From positions 92,695 to 156,694 of the forward strand of contig NZ_CAMLHC010000019.1 in NCBI RefSeq assembly GCF_946479755.1: a DNA stretch of 64,000 bases, in the 5' to 3' direction. The position numbers and the translations under genes were made by a program. The DNA comes from an uncultured Chitinophaga sp. Its GTDB lineage: Bacteria > Bacteroidota > Bacteroidia > Chitinophagales > Chitinophagaceae. Position 1 is the stretch's first letter. Each line of letters begins with the position of its first letter. This document shows, one piece after another, positions 17,868-26,527 of this stretch. The notes beneath the pieces were generated by a model that ran no database searches, was not told the origin of the DNA, and was given only the letters and a program-made list of their open reading frames with translations.

Positions 17868-19508
17868 ATGAAAAAGACAAGTAATCATCCGGCAGCATTG
17901 CCTTTTCTGTTCCTCTCCGAAATGTGGGAGCGTTTTGGTTTTTATCTGATCCTGGGCATTTTCCAGCTGTACCTGACCGACACTGCCAAAGGCGGCTGGG
18001 GTATGGACCGTGCCACTGCTGCGGATATCTTCGGTACTTTTATCGCTTTCGTATACCTGACACCGTTCCTCGGCGGACTGATAGCCGACCGTAAACTGGG
18101 TTACAGCAAGTCTATTATCATTGGCGGGATACTCATGGGTATTGGTTACATCGGGCTCGCTGTGCATAACCTCACCGTCTTTTACCTGTCCCTTGGCCTG
18201 ATCTGTATCGGCAACGGATTTTTCAAACCCAATATTTCCACCTTACTGGGGAACGTATACAGCGATGAAAAGTACCGCAGCCGGAAAGACACCGGGTACA
18301 ATATCTTCTACATGGGGATCAACATCGGCGCCTTTATCTGCAACTTTTTCGCAGCCTTCCTTCGGAATACCATCGGATGGGGAGCCGCCTTCATCGCCGC
18401 CGGTATCGGTATGTTCCTCGGCGTATTGATTTTCGTCATCGGCATGAAGCACTACCGCCATGCCGACGTCCGTAAACCGGAGCAGGAAGGTGATATGCCG
18501 CTGAGCAAAATTTTCTCTGTCGTATTCCTGCCGGCCATTGTGGTTGGACTGGGTGCCTGGTTTATCCCGGGCAATGTCTTCGGGTCTGACTCTACCGACG
18601 CTTTCATCTTTGCCTGCATCCCGATATTATTATTTTTCGTGTCGCTGCTGGTGAAGGCTGACGCCCGGGACCGCAAGCCACTGTCCGCGCTGCTGGCCAT
18701 ATTCGCAGTGTCTATTGTATTCTGGGCCGTATTTAAACAGAACGGCACCGCGCTCACCACCTGGGCGCAATATTATACTGACCGGGAAATCCCTGCAGCT
18801 ATCCAGCAGCCTGCACAGGGGCTCTACCTGGCAGAGACGGTGGTGAACAAAGCCGATTCCGTGACCGCGTACGATGACGAATTCAGGGTGATGCGGGACG
18901 CCGACGGTAAACCATTGAAAGTATGGGACAAAGTGCCCTATTTCAAAAATGTGGCCCCGGAGAAAATGCCGGCCGAAGGACAAAGCGTCAGTCTCTACAA
19001 CACTGAATTGTTCCAGTCCATCAACCCGTTCTTTGTGATCACGCTGACACCGCTGATCGTCCTGTTTTTCGCCATGCTGCGAAAAAGGGATAAAGAGCCT
19101 TCTACCCCGTCAAAAATAGCCTGGGGACTACTTATATCAGCCATTTCCACCCTGATGATGGTGGGAGCCGTCTATGTATGCAGCAACGGCGCCATCAAAG
19201 CGTCTCCGTGGTGGCTGATCGGCTGTTACGGCATTATTACGGTGGGTGAGCTGTTCCTGAGCCCAATGGGCTTGTCGCTCGTATCCAAACTGAGCCCTGC
19301 GCGCATCACCTCCCTGATGATGGGCGGCTGGTTCCTCGCCACTTCTATCGGAAACAAGCTTTCCGGTATCCTGGCCACGTTATGGGACACCTACGACAAC
19401 AAAGCGAATTATTTCCTTGTCAACTTCCTGCTGCTCGGCGGCGCTGCCGCGATCATCTTCCTGATGCTGCGCTGGCTGAACAGGATATTCAAAGAGTACG
19501 TGAAGTAA
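17868..19508 (+). CDS. POT/PTR2 family peptide MFS transporter
   Basis: 546 residues, about 14 membrane segments. EMWERFGFY at residues 18-26 is the E-x-x-E-R-F proton-coupling motif of proton-dependent oligopeptide transporters, and FFKPNISTLLGNVY (around 120) is the PTR2 signature. A hydrophilic insertion between segments 8 and 9 (about residues 300-375) is common in Bacteroidota members. Expected to import di- and tripeptides with protons. Single gene; followed by a GNAT gene on the same strand. Confidence 0.93.
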   Translation: MKKTSNHPAALPFLFLSEMWERFGFYLILGIFQLYLTDTAKGGWGMDRATAADIFGTFIAFVYLTPFLGGLIADRKLGYSKSIIIGGILMGIGYIGLAVHNLTVFYLSLGLICIGNGFFKPNISTLLGNVYSDEKYRSRKDTGYNIFYMGINIGAFICNFFAAFLRNTIGWGAAFIAAGIGMFLGVLIFVIGMKHYRHADVRKPEQEGDMPLSKIFSVVFLPAIVVGLGAWFIPGNVFGSDSTDAFIFACIPILLFFVSLLVKADARDRKPLSALLAIFAVSIVFWAVFKQNGTALTTWAQYYTDREIPAAIQQPAQGLYLAETVVNKADSVTAYDDEFRVMRDADGKPLKVWDKVPYFKNVAPEKMPAEGQSVSLYNTELFQSINPFFVITLTPLIVLFFAMLRKRDKEPSTPSKIAWGLLISAISTLMMVGAVYVCSNGAIKASPWWLIGCYGIITVGELFLSPMGLSLVSKLSPARITSLMMGGWFLATSIGNKLSGILATLWDTYDNKANYFLVNFLLLGGAAAIIFLMLRWLNRIFKEYVK

Positions 19509-19544
19509 ACTTCTTTCCTTGTGTCCGCGGAGAAAACCTTTTCG

Positions 19545-19552
19545 TATTTTTG
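19545..19552 (+). promoter_or_regulatory. possible -7 box (TATTTTTG) for the GNAT gene
   Basis: A perfect match to the Bacteroidota -7 element TAnnTTTG lies 22 nt before the ATG at 19575. A TTG at 19519-19521 is 23 nt upstream, at the wide end of the usual spacing. It would give the acetyltransferase its own promoter between it and the peptide transporter. Confidence 0.4.
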
Positions 19553-19574
19553 CTCCGGCAATAAAACCGGGATT

Positions 19575-20084
19575 ATGACATTGGAATTCAGAAAAGCAAC
19601 AACAGCAGATGCAGATCAGATCTGGCAGATACTGGAAAAAGCCATCGCCCGCAGAAAAGCGGAAGGAAGCGATCAATGGCAGGACGGATACCCGAATCCC
19701 GCTGTGGTAGCTCACGACATCGCTAACGATCACGGCTATGTGCTGACAGCCGGCGATAAAATAGCGGGATATGTCGCTTTGCTCATCAACGATGAACCCG
19801 CCTACACTGATATCAAAGGAAAATGGCTGACAGACGGCGATTTTGTGGTGTATCATCGCGTAGCCATTTCAGATGATTTCTTAGGTCAGGGACTGGCGCA
19901 AAAGATGCTGCAGCATATAGAAGATTATGCGCGGGACAATCACATCAGCAGCGTACGGGCCGATACCAACTTTGACAATGCCGGCATGCTGCGCATTTTT
20001 GAGAAACTGGGCTATGTATACTGCGGCGAAGTTTTCTTCCGTGACGCAGCACGTAAAGCCTTTGAGAAGGTGTTGGACAAATAG
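19575..20084 (+). CDS. GNAT family N-acetyltransferase
   Basis: 169 residues from the ATG at 19575 (MTLEFRKAT); the open frame to 19521 is not preferred. A full GNAT domain: FRKATTADADQIWQIL at the start, the acetyl-CoA loop LGQGLAQKM near residue 101, and the late segment NFDNAGMLRIFEKLGY. An SDQWQDGYPNP motif near residue 34 is typical of a subgroup found in Firmicutes and Bacteroidota. Acceptor unknown. A decayed relative of the same C-terminal segment is found 6 kb downstream at 26435-26503. Confidence 0.9.
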   Translation: MTLEFRKATTADADQIWQILEKAIARRKAEGSDQWQDGYPNPAVVAHDIANDHGYVLTAGDKIAGYVALLINDEPAYTDIKGKWLTDGDFVVYHRVAISDDFLGQGLAQKMLQHIEDYARDNHISSVRADTNFDNAGMLRIFEKLGYVYCGEVFFRDAARKAFEKVLDK

Positions 20085-20105
20085 TCTTCATCAGCAAAAA
20101 TAAAT

Positions 20106-20131
20106 CCTTCTCCACCAGATGGTGGAGAAGG
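20106..20131 (-). terminator. hairpin terminator between GNAT and ABC permease genes
   Basis: Perfect 11-bp stem CCTTCTCCACC (20106-20116) / GGTGGAGAAGG (20121-20131) with a four-base loop, between convergent genes. On the minus strand it is followed by ATTTATTTTTG, so it mainly suits the ABC permease gene. Confidence 0.7.
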
Positions 20132-20153
20132 AAATCATATAGCAGACGGGATA

Positions 20154-21152
20154 TCAGGTCCTGATCTCCCGCCGCATAAAAAGATAATACGCCCCTGCAA
20201 AACAGACCGTTGACGCGGCCACCAGGCCTGTAACCTGCGGCCATACGATCATGAGGCTTTCTTTGAAGGGCAAGGGCGCCGGAATAGCGCCTGCCATCTG
20301 CTCCATGGTCAACGGCCCCAGGCTTCTGACAGAAGGCATCAGTAAAGTGGTGGCAGCATCCGTATACAGCTGGCTGGGCGCCACCCTGAAAAACGACAAC
20401 AGGATGTTGTTATAGGCCATTACCTGATCAGGCTGCAAAGATGCCGGATCGGGCAATACAGCCCTCGCTACCATGTTCACCACAATCTGGTAAAAGACGG
20501 TAAAAAACAACCAAATGCCGATCGCACTGATCGCAGAAGTGGCCGCATGCCGGAACGCTACGGAGAGACCGATCGAAAGGCTCAGCCAGAACCCCACGTA
20601 TATAACGCTTAGCGCTACAAACGCCAGTATCCGGAACAGTTCTGCCGCTTCCACCGGAACGCCGGTCAGCATCAGCCCCGCGCCGACCATCAGCAATACC
20701 AGGCTGAGAAAAAGCACACCGATCATCAGCAAAGCCGCATAAAACTTCGCCAGCAAAAGATGATCGCGATAAACCGGTTGTGCCAGGAGGCGTACCAGCG
20801 TACCATTATTTTTTTCTGAGTTGACAGCATCGAAGCCCAGGGCTATGCCCAGCAGCGGCCCGAGGAAACTGATAAAGACATGAAAAGCCGGTAGTGCGTT
20901 ATCCGATGTCGTCAGTAATTTCAGATACACAAACACATGGTCCGGATCGTTGACATTCTGCACCGCTTTCGCCAGGTTCGTCAGTGATACATACATAGCG
21001 CCTGCGAAAGTAAAAAGGACCAGCAGCAACATTACTATAAAACGCCAGCTGCGGATATGATCACCTACTTCCTTGCGTACCATCACCTCAAAAGAGCTGT
21101 AGGTGCGTTCTTTCGACCAAAGACGATTAAAATAAACTAACGGACTTCCCAT
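20154..21152 (-). CDS. ABC-2 type transporter permease
   Basis: 332 residues. An N-terminal cytoplasmic start and first segment (WRFIVMLLLVLFTFAGAMYVS, about 36-56), a ~40-residue loop, then five further hydrophobic segments to the C terminus: the NosY/ABC-2 permease layout. FDAVNSEKNNGTLVRLLAQPVYRDHLLLAKF (about 122-150) is the conserved coupling region. The gene overlaps the ATPase stop by 16 nt and works with it as one transporter. Confidence 0.9.
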   Translation of the reverse strand: MGSPLVYFNRLWSKERTYSSFEVMVRKEVGDHIRSWRFIVMLLLVLFTFAGAMYVSLTNLAKAVQNVNDPDHVFVYLKLLTTSDNALPAFHVFISFLGPLLGIALGFDAVNSEKNNGTLVRLLAQPVYRDHLLLAKFYAALLMIGVLFLSLVLLMVGAGLMLTGVPVEAAELFRILAFVALSVIYVGFWLSLSIGLSVAFRHAATSAISAIGIWLFFTVFYQIVVNMVARAVLPDPASLQPDQVMAYNNILLSFFRVAPSQLYTDAATTLLMPSVRSLGPLTMEQMAGAIPAPLPFKESLMIVWPQVTGLVAASTVCFAGAYYLFMRREIRT

Positions 21153-22114
21153 TGGAAACTTTCTTTTTTAACCTTATTCTCAAAAAAACGATGATAGATC
21201 TCATCCAGGCCATATTCTTTTTTATGAACGCCGGTTACATTCGAGCCATATTGCACGAAGCGCCGCACAATATCAGGCGTAACGTCTGTATGGCACGACA
21301 GTTCCCAGGTGTTGGCTGTTATGCTAATGTTGCTGACACCGTCCAGGTCCCGCAGCTGCCGTTCCAGTGCTTCGGGGACCTGTACCGCCTCCCGCACTGA
21401 AACCTGCACCACTACTGAATCTTTTCCAAACAGATGTCCCGACAAGGTTTCGATATCTCCTTCCGCCAGTAGTTTTCCTTCCACGAAGATGCCCACGCGG
21501 TCGCAGATCTGCTGCATCTGGTGCAGATGGTGAGAGGACAGTATCACGGTAAGCGACTGTTCGCGGCTGAGCTGCCGTATGAGATGAAGAAACTCCCGGA
21601 CCCCTGCGGGGTCTATGCCTAATGTGGGTTCATCCAGTATCATCACAGCAGGCTGGCGGATCAGTAAGTCAGCCAGGCCAAGCCGTTGTTTCATGCCGCG
21701 TGAGTATGCGGCGGTCTTTTTATGCATCTCTGCTCCCAGCCCCACCATTTCCATCGTTCTTTGGGCGCGCGAAACGATTTCCCGTTCCGCAATGCCGTTT
21801 AGCCGGCCAATGTACACCAGGTTTTCCAGCGCGGTCATGTTGTCGTAAAACCCGGCGCTGTCCGGCAGGTAGCCGACTTTGCGCCGGACGGCGATGGGAT
21901 GGCGGGTTGCATCGGTACCGCATACGATGGCCCGGCCGGCGGACGGCTCTGCGAGTCCCAGCATCATTAGTATGGTGGTGGTTTTGCCTGCGCCATTAGG
22001 GCCCAGCAGCCCAAATATCTCCCCTTTACCGATTTTGAGGGAGAGCTGGTCTACCGCCTTTTTAGTGCCATAGTATTTTGTCAGTCCATCCAGTTCAATT
22101 ATGGGATTTTCCAT
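21137..22114 (-). CDS. ABC transporter ATP-binding protein
   Basis: 325 residues. Walker A GPNGAGKTT at 38-46, signature YSRGMKQRLGLA near 137, Walker B and catalytic glutamate in VMILDEPTLGIDP near 155, H-loop in SSHHLHQM near 190. The last ~110 residues are the accessory C-terminal domain typical of NosF/gliding-type ATPases. It energises the permease encoded next, possibly for export of a lipid, drug or protein. Six nt separate it from the NEW3 gene upstream; the three genes form one operon. Confidence 0.93.
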   Translation of the reverse strand: MENPIIELDGLTKYYGTKKAVDQLSLKIGKGEIFGLLGPNGAGKTTTILMMLGLAEPSAGRAIVCGTDATRHPIAVRRKVGYLPDSAGFYDNMTALENLVYIGRLNGIAEREIVSRAQRTMEMVGLGAEMHKKTAAYSRGMKQRLGLADLLIRQPAVMILDEPTLGIDPAGVREFLHLIRQLSREQSLTVILSSHHLHQMQQICDRVGIFVEGKLLAEGDIETLSGHLFGKDSVVVQVSVREAVQVPEALERQLRDLDGVSNISITANTWELSCHTDVTPDIVRRFVQYGSNVTGVHKKEYGLDEIYHRFFENKVKKESFQWEVR

Positions 22115-22120
22115 AGCGCT

Positions 22121-22954
22121 TTACCTCCTTCCGTATTTACGAACCAGGTAATACACAATACCCAAAGACAGCAGGATCACAAGCATGCCTATCCATCCTG
22201 CCAGCAGGGAAGTTTTCACTGTCATCCGAAAAGTGGCGTTACTGTTGACGTTATTATTCCGGGCCGTAAAATTGGTCACATAATCGCCTGCGATCGTTTT
22301 ATCAGGGACCTGCAGCGTAGCAGTAATATTTTGTTCTTTATCAGGTTCCAGCCGGTCTACCTTTGCCGGTTCAAATGTGGCATTCCATCCCACCGGCGCC
22401 TGCGCAGAGAGCTCCAGTCCTTCCAGTGGCAGCGTGCCCGTGTTTTTGACGGTCAGTTGAATCTGCCTGCTCCGGCCTTCGGTGATCTCGTCGCTCAGCC
22501 GGCCTGACGGCGTCGTGAGCTCAAGGCCATAGTTGCCCTTCACCACGGCTTCCAGTTCTGTACGGAGTGTATCCGTTGCTGTTATCGCTACCACCGGGAT
22601 CGTATATTTCCCTGGCTTTACCAGTGGTGCAGCAGTAATTTCCACGGAAATATCCTGTGTTCTGCCGGAATCCATTCTCAATCCCGCAATCTGGTTGCCT
22701 TCTGTGCGGAACGTAGTGTTCCAGCCTTCCGGGGCGTCAGCACGAAGTTCGTACAGCTGCGTGTGACCGCTGCCGTTATGCAGACTGGCATTGTAGCGAA
22801 AAGTCTCTTTAGCGGTAGCTTCAATATTCATCAGTCTAACCGTAAAGGCTGATCTGCTTTTACCGGCATTTTGCTGGGCCAGCGCCGGTGTTGTAAGTGC
22901 AGCAAAAGAAAAACAAAAAAGGGATACGCTCAGATAATTCGATAACGTTGACAT
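22121..22954 (-). CDS. NEW3 domain-containing exported protein
   Basis: 278 residues from the ATG at 22954; the longer frame to 23062 adds a non-signal tail and is not preferred. Signal peptide (LSVSLFCFSFAALTTPALAQQ), two NEW3/Ig-like beta-sandwich domains (about 40-135 and 145-235, each with the W-N-T/A-T-F motif), one C-terminal membrane helix (LLAGWIGMLVILLSLGIVYYLV) and a short basic tail. It would sit in the inner membrane with its domains in the periplasm, as the partner protein of the ABC pair that follows. Confidence 0.88.
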   Translation of the reverse strand: MSTLSNYLSVSLFCFSFAALTTPALAQQNAGKSRSAFTVRLMNIEATAKETFRYNASLHNGSGHTQLYELRADAPEGWNTTFRTEGNQIAGLRMDSGRTQDISVEITAAPLVKPGKYTIPVVAITATDTLRTELEAVVKGNYGLELTTPSGRLSDEITEGRSRQIQLTVKNTGTLPLEGLELSAQAPVGWNATFEPAKVDRLEPDKEQNITATLQVPDKTIAGDYVTNFTARNNNVNSNATFRMTVKTSLLAGWIGMLVILLSLGIVYYLVRKYGRR

Positions 22955-23095
22955 ACCACGAATGTTGACGATTAATATAATTGATGGTTGAAAATAAAAT
23001 ACGATGCTTTCCCCCGCTGCCGGCGGGAAGTTAAACAGGATAACAGACCGTGTTGTAAACACCGTCAGCTGGTCAGATAGATAATAAACAGGTAA

Positions 23096-23244
23096 TCAAT
23101 ATGGGCCGTCCTTACGGGACCTGGAGGCGTGCAGGGACTGAATAGTGATGGTATCAGCAGTGATGGTTCCGGTAGCGAGAGTGTCTCTTGTGAACGTTGG
23201 ATTTACCTTGTAATGTACTGTTTTGGCTTTTAAAATGTTCGTCA
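23096..23244 (-). CDS. short Thr-rich peptide, unverified
   Basis: Open frame of 49 codons from the ATG at 23244 (MTNILKAKTVHYK); an upstream in-frame start at 23305 would add a hydrophobic leader. The middle is rich in threonine (TLATGTITADTITIQSL) and the end is basic. It has no cysteine, so a lanthipeptide-type core is unlikely, and no maturation genes lie nearby. It lies 141 nt upstream of the NEW3 operon on the same strand. No family is recognised. Confidence 0.3.
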
Positions 23245-23675
23245 TGCTAGATGAAATTGAATTGATTAAAAACAAATTCAAATAGAAAATAACTGCTCCT
23301 GCCAACGGGGCGTAAGCGCCACGTTTGAAAGGATTAAAATTTACTGACAGTTGTTATGACCGAAAGTTAAATGATCAATTGTTAGAATAATGTTAAAACC
23401 GGTTTTCAGATGGCGGATATCCGCTGCCAACAAGACTATCAGCGCCCCTTTTTACCGCCAGGCTTCGAAACAATGCCGCACTGGCATACTCCGTTATACT
23501 GGTATCATACCTGTCACCTCTTTGTCTTTTTAATCCGAAAAGACAGAAAAAAAATTGCAAATATGTTCATATGTATATACATTTAATAAAAACAGACACC
23601 CCCGGTAGGAGAACAGCCGAACAATGAACCAGATGCTACCATCGGGAATATATCATCCGTTATGAAAATTGATAC
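23245..23675. other. intergenic region, 431 nt, no gene seen
   Basis: AT-rich stretch between the short Thr-rich frame and the GH38-like gene. It contains a perfect 12-base palindrome ATGTATATACAT (23571-23582), about 95 nt before the GH38-like start, which could be a regulator site or chance in AT-rich DNA. No coding frame, tRNA or terminator is supported. Confidence 0.5.
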
Positions 23676-26360
23676 ATGGTGAAACGTACTCAACTTGTAC
23701 TGCTGCTAATAGTAATATCGACAGCAACAGCGACAGCGCAGCAACCAAAAACAACTGCTGTCAACCCTAGGGTAACTGATATCTGGGTAGTATTTAAAAC
23801 ACATTTTGACCTTGGCTTTACCGACCTGCCGGAAAACGTGTTCAGGCGGTACCGGGAGGAAATGATGACCAACGCATTGACGGTCATCGAAAAAAATGCG
23901 CTGCTGCCAAAAGAAAAGCGGTTCGCCTGGACGGTTTCAGGCTGGCCCCTGCAAGCACAAATACTGGGTCCGCTGCAGACGCCTGAACGAAAAGCGAAAA
24001 TTGAGCAGGCGATAAAAACCGGCGCGCTGGTCGTACACGGCCTTCCTTTTACTACTCATACGGAATCACTGGACTATGAAGATTTGGTACGCGGCCTTAG
24101 CTATTCTTCCATGATTACGCGGAAATACGGGCTCCCCCTGACGATCAGTGCAAAGATGACAGACGTACCTGCGCATTCCTGGGTAATGCCCACCTTACTG
24201 CATCATGCCGGGATTAAATTCCTGCAGCTGGGCTGTAATCCCGCCAGCCAATATCCCCGGTTTCCAGAACTGTTCTGGTGGGAAGGACCAGATGGCTCAA
24301 AGGTGCTCTGTAATTACACCGCGCTCTATGGCTCTGACATCCGGCCCACCAAAAACTGGCCTTGCAAAAATTACCTGGCGATGCAAATGACCGGGGACAA
24401 TCACGGGCCACCCACATCACAGGAAATTGATAAACTCCTCGCCTACGCGGCAAAAGAGATGCCTGGCGTCCGGATACATTTTGGTACGCTGGACGATTTT
24501 GCCAAAGCTGTTCTCGCCGAACGTCCGACGTTACCCACGGTTAAGGGTGATTGTCCTGACACCTGGATCCATGGCATACAATCCAATCCGCAGGAAACCA
24601 AAACTGCCAGGAATATCCGCCCGCTCGAGTCCGCGCTGGACGGTCTGCATACACAGATGAGCAGCTGGGGGCTACCCACCACACCTATTTCGGGTGAACT
24701 GGCAAAAGCTTATGAACAAAGCCTGTTATATGGTGAGCATACCTGGGGAATGAACGCAGAGTACGGACCCCGCTACAGTTATGGCGACGACTGGAAAAAA
24801 TGGATGGCTGCTGCTGCAGCCGAACCGCTTCCTCCCAACGGTGATTACACCCCGTTGAAAAACAGCGATGCACACAACACCTCCATCGGCAGCAAGCGGA
24901 AATGGCTTCATTCCTACGATGAGAAGCACCGGTATATTCTCAACACCCGTGACATCGTGCGCAGCAAGCTTGACCAACATCTTCAGCTGCTGGCCGCTGC
25001 TGTAAACAAAGCTGGTAAACGCATGGTGGTCTACAATCCGCTGCCCTGGAAAAGGTCCGGTATGATTGAAAATCCATGGCAGAAAGGAAGCTATTACTTT
25101 GTTAAAGACGTTCCTCCATCCGGCTATACGACCGTTTCACCTGGTGAACCGGGAAACCAGGACGTTCGTCACGACAAGCAACCCGTATTCAATACTCCTG
25201 CCTTCCAGGTGACGTTTGACCTGAAGAGAGGCGGTATATCCTCGCTGATTGAAAAATCAACCGGCCGGGAACTGGTCGATACCACAGCAGCCTATGTCAT
25301 TGGCCAGTTTTTGCACGAACGATTCAGTACACATGAAGTGGACAACTGGTTTGATGCCTACAGCCGCATAAAAGACGGCTGGGGATTGAACGATCTGGGC
25401 AAGCCCGGAATGATCGATGCAACGAAAGCGCCTTACCTGGCGTTTACCCCCAAAACCTGGGACATTGATGTCGCCCATTCCACTGCTGCCGATATTGCCA
25501 CCCTCTCCGCTACTGACCCTGAAGGCCATGCAAAAAACTACACGCTGACATTTACTTTTCCGCGCGATGCAGCTTATGTAGATGTTACCTGGTCTGTTAC
25601 CGATAAAACGCCGGACAAACAACCGGAAGGTGGATGGCTCTGTTTTCCTTTCAACGTTCAGCAGCCCACCTTCACGATGGGGCGCCCGGGAGGGCCTGTC
25701 GATCCCTCCAAAGACATTATACCCGGTTGCAACAAATACCTGATGGCCATCAATTCCGGCGTCGCCGTTACCGGTCCGGATAAATCCGGTATGGTACTAT
25801 CCTCTGCAGATGCACCGTTAGTTAGTCCGGGTGAACCCGGACTCTGGAAATACTCGATGGACTATGTCCCCACCAAACCTGCTCTTTTTGTTAATCTCTA
25901 TAACAACATGTGGAACACCAATTTCCCGTTGTGGCAGGAAGGCTCCTGGACAGAAAGTGTCCGTATATGGCCTGTTACCCGGGGTTCTTCCATAACAGAC
26001 AACCTTGTGAAAAATGCATGGGAAACCCGCGTGCCGTTATTAACAGCAACAGCGGAAGGCGCCCCCGGAACATTACCGGCAACACAACAGGGGTTAGCTG
26101 TTTCCCGGCCGGGCGTGCTTGTCACAGCTTTTGGCGATAACCCCGATGGCAGCGGCACCATTTTACGTTTATGGGAACAGGCCGGGCATTCGGGAAGCTG
26201 TACCGTCAGTTTTAATGGTCAAAAAAAAGTAAAAGCTGTTGTTCCGATCGATTTGCGCGGCAACAAAAAAGGGGCTCCCATCGCGGTAAGGAATGGATCA
26301 TTTACCTTCAGACTGAATAAGTACGCCCCCGCATCCTTCCTGGTTATTGATCAGCGATAG
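23676..26360 (+). CDS. secreted GH38-like glycoside hydrolase (DUF5054 type)
   Basis: 894 residues with a signal peptide (LVLLLIVISTATATAQQ). The N-terminal half follows the alpha-mannosidase (GH38) plan: a zinc-binding H43-x-D45 in KTHFDLG, the catalytic-aspartate motif TDVPAHS with Asp163 and His166 (compare DPFGHS in GH38), and His355 in GEHTWG as the likely last zinc ligand. A beta-rich C-terminal half (about 500-890) matches the carbohydrate-side domains of that family. Substrate unknown; an alpha-linked sugar is inferred. It stands alone with no SusC/SusD pair nearby. Confidence 0.82.
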   Translation: MVKRTQLVLLLIVISTATATAQQPKTTAVNPRVTDIWVVFKTHFDLGFTDLPENVFRRYREEMMTNALTVIEKNALLPKEKRFAWTVSGWPLQAQILGPLQTPERKAKIEQAIKTGALVVHGLPFTTHTESLDYEDLVRGLSYSSMITRKYGLPLTISAKMTDVPAHSWVMPTLLHHAGIKFLQLGCNPASQYPRFPELFWWEGPDGSKVLCNYTALYGSDIRPTKNWPCKNYLAMQMTGDNHGPPTSQEIDKLLAYAAKEMPGVRIHFGTLDDFAKAVLAERPTLPTVKGDCPDTWIHGIQSNPQETKTARNIRPLESALDGLHTQMSSWGLPTTPISGELAKAYEQSLLYGEHTWGMNAEYGPRYSYGDDWKKWMAAAAAEPLPPNGDYTPLKNSDAHNTSIGSKRKWLHSYDEKHRYILNTRDIVRSKLDQHLQLLAAAVNKAGKRMVVYNPLPWKRSGMIENPWQKGSYYFVKDVPPSGYTTVSPGEPGNQDVRHDKQPVFNTPAFQVTFDLKRGGISSLIEKSTGRELVDTTAAYVIGQFLHERFSTHEVDNWFDAYSRIKDGWGLNDLGKPGMIDATKAPYLAFTPKTWDIDVAHSTAADIATLSATDPEGHAKNYTLTFTFPRDAAYVDVTWSVTDKTPDKQPEGGWLCFPFNVQQPTFTMGRPGGPVDPSKDIIPGCNKYLMAINSGVAVTGPDKSGMVLSSADAPLVSPGEPGLWKYSMDYVPTKPALFVNLYNNMWNTNFPLWQEGSWTESVRIWPVTRGSSITDNLVKNAWETRVPLLTATAEGAPGTLPATQQGLAVSRPGVLVTAFGDNPDGSGTILRLWEQAGHSGSCTVSFNGQKKVKAVVPIDLRGNKKGAPIAVRNGSFTFRLNKYAPASFLVIDQR

Positions 26361-26413
26361 CGCGGGGTCCGATGGCTATACTGTGCCTGTCCTTTGAACT
26401 TTTTCCCGGTTCA

Positions 26414-26515
26414 AAGGGCAGGTACGTTAAGCCCAATTTTGACAATAAAGAAGGGTTGTGTATTTTTGAAAGGTTGGGATATGTATCATGTGACAAGGTT
26501 TTTTCTCACTCACCT
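26414..26515 (+). pseudogene. C-terminal remnant of a GNAT acetyltransferase gene
   Basis: The open frame just before the serine hydrolase codes for a segment whose residues at 26435-26503 align without gaps to the last strand and helix of the GNAT at 19575-20084, with 15 of 23 positions identical (NFDN, L, IFE, LGYV, C, VF). Nothing upstream resembles the rest of an acetyltransferase; only the last quarter survives. The frame runs on into the hydrolase, which explains the apparent long N-terminal extension of that gene. Confidence 0.7.
26438..26468 (+). promoter_or_regulatory. promoter of the serine hydrolase, inside the GNAT remnant
   Basis: -33 TTTG (26438-26441), a 19-nt spacer and -7 TATTTTTG (26461-26468) match the Bacteroidota promoter consensus closely. 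The -33 box comes from the Phe-Asp codons and the -7 box from the Ile-Phe-Glu codons of the decayed acetyltransferase. The ATG at 26528 lies 59 nt downstream. Confidence 0.6.
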
Positions 26516-26527
26516 ATTCCTTATATC

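Noticed and set aside
23571..23582. palindrome ATGTATATACAT as a regulator site
   Set aside because: Short AT-only palindromes arise easily in this AT-rich gap, and no regulator gene is adjacent.
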